64,000 nucleotides of DNA from Edaphocola aurantiacus (GTDB lineage Bacteria; Bacteroidota; Bacteroidia; Chitinophagales; Chitinophagaceae): positions 990,928 to 1,054,927 of the forward strand of contig NZ_VOSI01000001.1 of NCBI RefSeq assembly GCF_019797745.1, read 5' to 3'. Under the pieces are notes generated by a model that saw only the letters and a list, made by a program, of their open reading frames with translations, made no database searches and was not told the DNA's origin. A program made the translations under genes and the position numbers. This document shows, one piece after another, positions 62,107 through 64,000 of the stretch. Each line of letters opens with the position of its first letter. Positions within the stretch are counted from its first letter, which is position 1.

Positions 62107-63348
62107 ATGATCAACAATTACCAGCATACTGTTGCTGAGCGCCTGATGCGCTATGTACAAGTGGAAACGCAAAGCAATCCGTTTTCTGAAACACAACCTT
62201 CCAGCGAAAATCAAAAAGACCTGAGCCGCATGCTGGTTACTGAACTGCATGAGCTGGGCATTACTGATGCTGAACTGGATGAGCACGGATATGTGTATGC
62301 GACCATCCCATCCAATATTGAACAGGACGTACCGGTACTGTGCTTTTGTGCACACGTTGATACTGCCCCTGACTGTAGCGGCACTAACGTAAAGCCTATC
62401 CTGCACCAGAAATGGGACGGATCGGATATCGTACTGCCGGATGATAACAGTATTGTAATCTCTACTAAAAAACACCCTTACCTGAGCGAAAGAATCGGGG
62501 ACGATATTATTACCGCTTCTGGCCTTACCTTATTAGGCGCAGATGATAAAGCCGGTGTGGCCGTAATTATGGACCTTGCTGAATACCTGATGAAGCATCC
62601 TGAAGTAAAGCATGGTAAAATCCGTATCCTGTTTACACCTGACGAGGAAATCGGTCGCGGTGTAAATGCTGTGGATATGAACAAACTGGGTGCAGACTTC
62701 GGTTACACACTGGATGGTGGTGAGCGCGGACACCTGGAGGGCGAAAGCTTTTCTGCTGACGGGGTTACGATTCGCATTCATGGTGTAAGTGCACACCCTG
62801 GTTATGCCAAAGGCAAACTGGTAAATGCCCTGAAAATTGCAGGTCAGTTTATGGATGCCTTACCTAAAGATAGCTGGAGTCCTGAAATGACTGAAGGCAG
62901 CGAGGGCTTTGTGCACCCGATCCATATTTCAGGTGCCGCAGAGATCACTACCCTGCAATTCATCATCCGCGATCATAAAACAGAATTACTGCACGTATAC
63001 GAAGAACGCCTGGAAAATATCCTGAAAGATGTTGTGGCTCAATGGCCTGGTGCCCGTTATGAGTTTACGGTGAAAGAGCAGTACCGCAACATGAAAGAAA
63101 TCCTGGATACCAGACCGGAAGTAATGGATATTGCGGAGAAGGCATACCTGCAGGCTGGACTGAACCCTCAGCGCATCAGCATTCGTGGTGGTACCGATGG
63201 TTCCCGCCTGTCCTTCATGGGTTTACCTTGTCCGAATATCTTTACCGGAGAAATGGGTATTCACTCTAAAGAAGAGTACTGCAGTGTACAGGATATGGCT
63301 AAAGCGGTAGAAGTTTGTGTACACATCTCTACTATAGTAGCCGGTTAA
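62107..63348 (+). CDS. pepT: peptidase T (tripeptide aminopeptidase)
   Basis: 413-residue dinuclear-zinc aminotripeptidase of the M20 family. Metal ligands H83 and D85 in CAHVDTAPDC, followed by GADDKAGVAVIM and TPDEEIGRG. The dimerisation domain is GVSAHPGYAKGKLVNALKIA and the last ligand region is RGGTDGSRLSFMGLPCPNIF. Cytoplasmic peptide recycling. 22 bases after azurin, perhaps the same transcript. Confidence 0.96.
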   Translation: MINNYQHTVAERLMRYVQVETQSNPFSETQPSSENQKDLSRMLVTELHELGITDAELDEHGYVYATIPSNIEQDVPVLCFCAHVDTAPDCSGTNVKPILHQKWDGSDIVLPDDNSIVISTKKHPYLSERIGDDIITASGLTLLGADDKAGVAVIMDLAEYLMKHPEVKHGKIRILFTPDEEIGRGVNAVDMNKLGADFGYTLDGGERGHLEGESFSADGVTIRIHGVSAHPGYAKGKLVNALKIAGQFMDALPKDSWSPEMTEGSEGFVHPIHISGAAEITTLQFIIRDHKTELLHVYEERLENILKDVVAQWPGARYEFTVKEQYRNMKEILDTRPEVMDIAEKAYLQAGLNPQRISIRGGTDGSRLSFMGLPCPNIFTGEMGIHSKEEYCSVQDMAKAVEVCVHISTIVAG

Positions 63349-63380
63349 TTTTTTATTTTTACTATTTAAAACATCATATT

Positions 63381-63815
63381 ATGGGTATCTCAGATATCTT
63401 ATTTCAACGAAATAAAGACAAAGCGGAAGCTAACCTGAAAGAAGGAATGGACTTCCTGGAACAGAACAAAACGAAGGAAAATATTGTAGCACTGGAGAGC
63501 GGTCTGCAATATGAGATCCTTAAAGAGGGCGATGGTGCACAGCCAACTGCATCTCAAAGCGTGACTTGTCACTACCACGGCACATTGCTGAACGGTAATA
63601 TCTTTGACAGTTCGGTACAACGTGGCCAACCGGCTACATTCCCGCTGAACCGTGTAATCACCGGCTGGACTGAGGGTGTGCAACTGATGAAAGTTGGCAG
63701 CAAATTTCGCTTCTTCATTCCACCGCATCTTGCATACGGTGACCGTCAGGTAGGTAGCGATATCGGTCCTAACTCTACCCTGATCTTCGAAGTGGAATTA
63801 TTAGGTATTCAATAA
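63381..63815 (+). CDS. FKBP-type peptidyl-prolyl isomerase
   Basis: 144 residues starting at ATG 63381 (MGISDILFQRNKDKAE); the longer frame overlaps pepT and is not supported. A helical N-terminus (KAEANLKEGMDFLEQN) typical of FKBP22/FklB-like proteins is followed by an FKBP domain (LQYEILKEGDGAQPT, VTCHYHGTLLNGNIFDSS, PLNRVITGWTEGVQLMKVGS, IPPHLAYGDRQVG). No signal peptide. Second FKBP in the window, of a different branch from the one at 1422. Confidence 0.94.
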   Translation: MGISDILFQRNKDKAEANLKEGMDFLEQNKTKENIVALESGLQYEILKEGDGAQPTASQSVTCHYHGTLLNGNIFDSSVQRGQPATFPLNRVITGWTEGVQLMKVGSKFRFFIPPHLAYGDRQVGSDIGPNSTLIFEVELLGIQ

Positions 63816-63848
63816 GAGAATACATTTATTCACGGCTAAACATTCTGA

Positions 63849-64000
63849 ATGATGAAAAGCCTGTTCTTATCTTCAATATTATTGCCTGTGGCTGCTGTCG
63901 CCCAACAAGACAGCAGCCTTCACCAGGCTGAGACCTTCTCTGTACACGGACAAACGACCGTTGTATCGCAGTTCAAACCTGCCTTTAATGCCCCTTACTC
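63849..64000 (+). CDS. probable carbohydrate-porin-like outer-membrane protein, N-terminal part (cut by window edge)
   Basis: Fifty codons visible: signal peptide (MKSLFLSSILLPVAAVAQ) then ETFSVHGQTTVVSQFKPAFN, a pattern I associate with the OprB-like carbohydrate porin family of Bacteroidota (FSVHGQTT... QFKPAF). Start at 63849 or the adjacent ATG 63852. The rest lies outside the window, so the family call is tentative. Confidence 0.6.
   Translation, partial: MMKSLFLSSILLPVAAVAQQDSSLHQAETFSVHGQTTVVSQFKPAFNAPY

Noticed and set aside
1-64000. CRISPR arrays, prophage structural genes and intact insertion sequences
   Set aside because: Looked for regular direct repeats, tail/capsid motifs and DDE transposase motifs; none seen.

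Overview
This window comes from the chromosome of a Bacteroidota bacterium, probably a Chitinophagales/Chitinophagaceae relative (lineage inferred from gene content only). The reasons are type IX secretion (T9SS) sorting domains on four surface proteins, a TonB-dependent receptor paired with a DUF4249 lipoprotein, WG-repeat and DUF983/DUF1634 proteins, and promoters of the form TTG-N19-TAnnTTTG (seen before tRNA-Leu, the restriction operon, rpmH and azurin) in place of the usual -35/-10 boxes.

Layout. 1-5113 is core genome: the 5' part of rfbB, an ExbB-like channel, an SlyD-like FKBP, an rRNA methyltransferase with a phosphosulfolactate synthase homologue, and a catalytically incomplete M16 peptidase. 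5210-20862 is a 15.6-kb genomic island integrated into the 3' end of tRNA-Leu(CAG). It is bounded by an 18-bp perfect direct repeat (5275-5292 and 20845-20862). Next to the tRNA it carries a dead tyrosine-recombinase gene, then one long minus-strand operon of host-defence genes: half-size HsdS, HsdM, HsdS, a RuvC-fold-like protein, a Ser/Thr kinase, a frameshifted Fic gene, HsdR, a YgjP-like metallopeptidase, McrB and McrC. The tRNA's probable original terminator is now at the far end of the island (20863-20890); the island supplies a substitute hairpin at 5298-5340.

20926-30132 is mixed housekeeping and stress: a DsbA-like lipoprotein divergent from an HxlR regulator, a WG-repeat/VOC/hexapeptide-SnoaL operon, OsmC, DUF421, a YegP-like protein, an alpha/beta hydrolase, and a FabF-type synthase with a TetR regulator. 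The same operator palindrome lies before fabF and before tetR. 30387-33581 is a TonB receptor with its DUF4249 lipoprotein. 34199-34576 is a non-coding element with a CCTTTTG hairpin at each end. 35630-50164 is a LytTR/LytS-type two-component pair followed by four large T9SS cargo proteins.

50263-64000 is mostly core: VOC and WG-repeat proteins, tRNA-Pro and tRNA-Met, sufS, DUF983, free methionine sulfoxide reductase, holB, rpmH-rnpA-yidD, a TauE-like transporter with DUF1634, ribE, an ArsR regulator, a NUDIX CoA pyrophosphatase, azurin, pepT, a second FKBP and the start of a probable outer-membrane porin. The most unusual part is the island: a type I restriction system interleaved with a kinase/RuvC-like pair and a Fic gene, joined to an McrBC system, under a promoter whose start site is covered by a palindrome although no repressor gene is visible in the island. 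No CRISPR array was seen.
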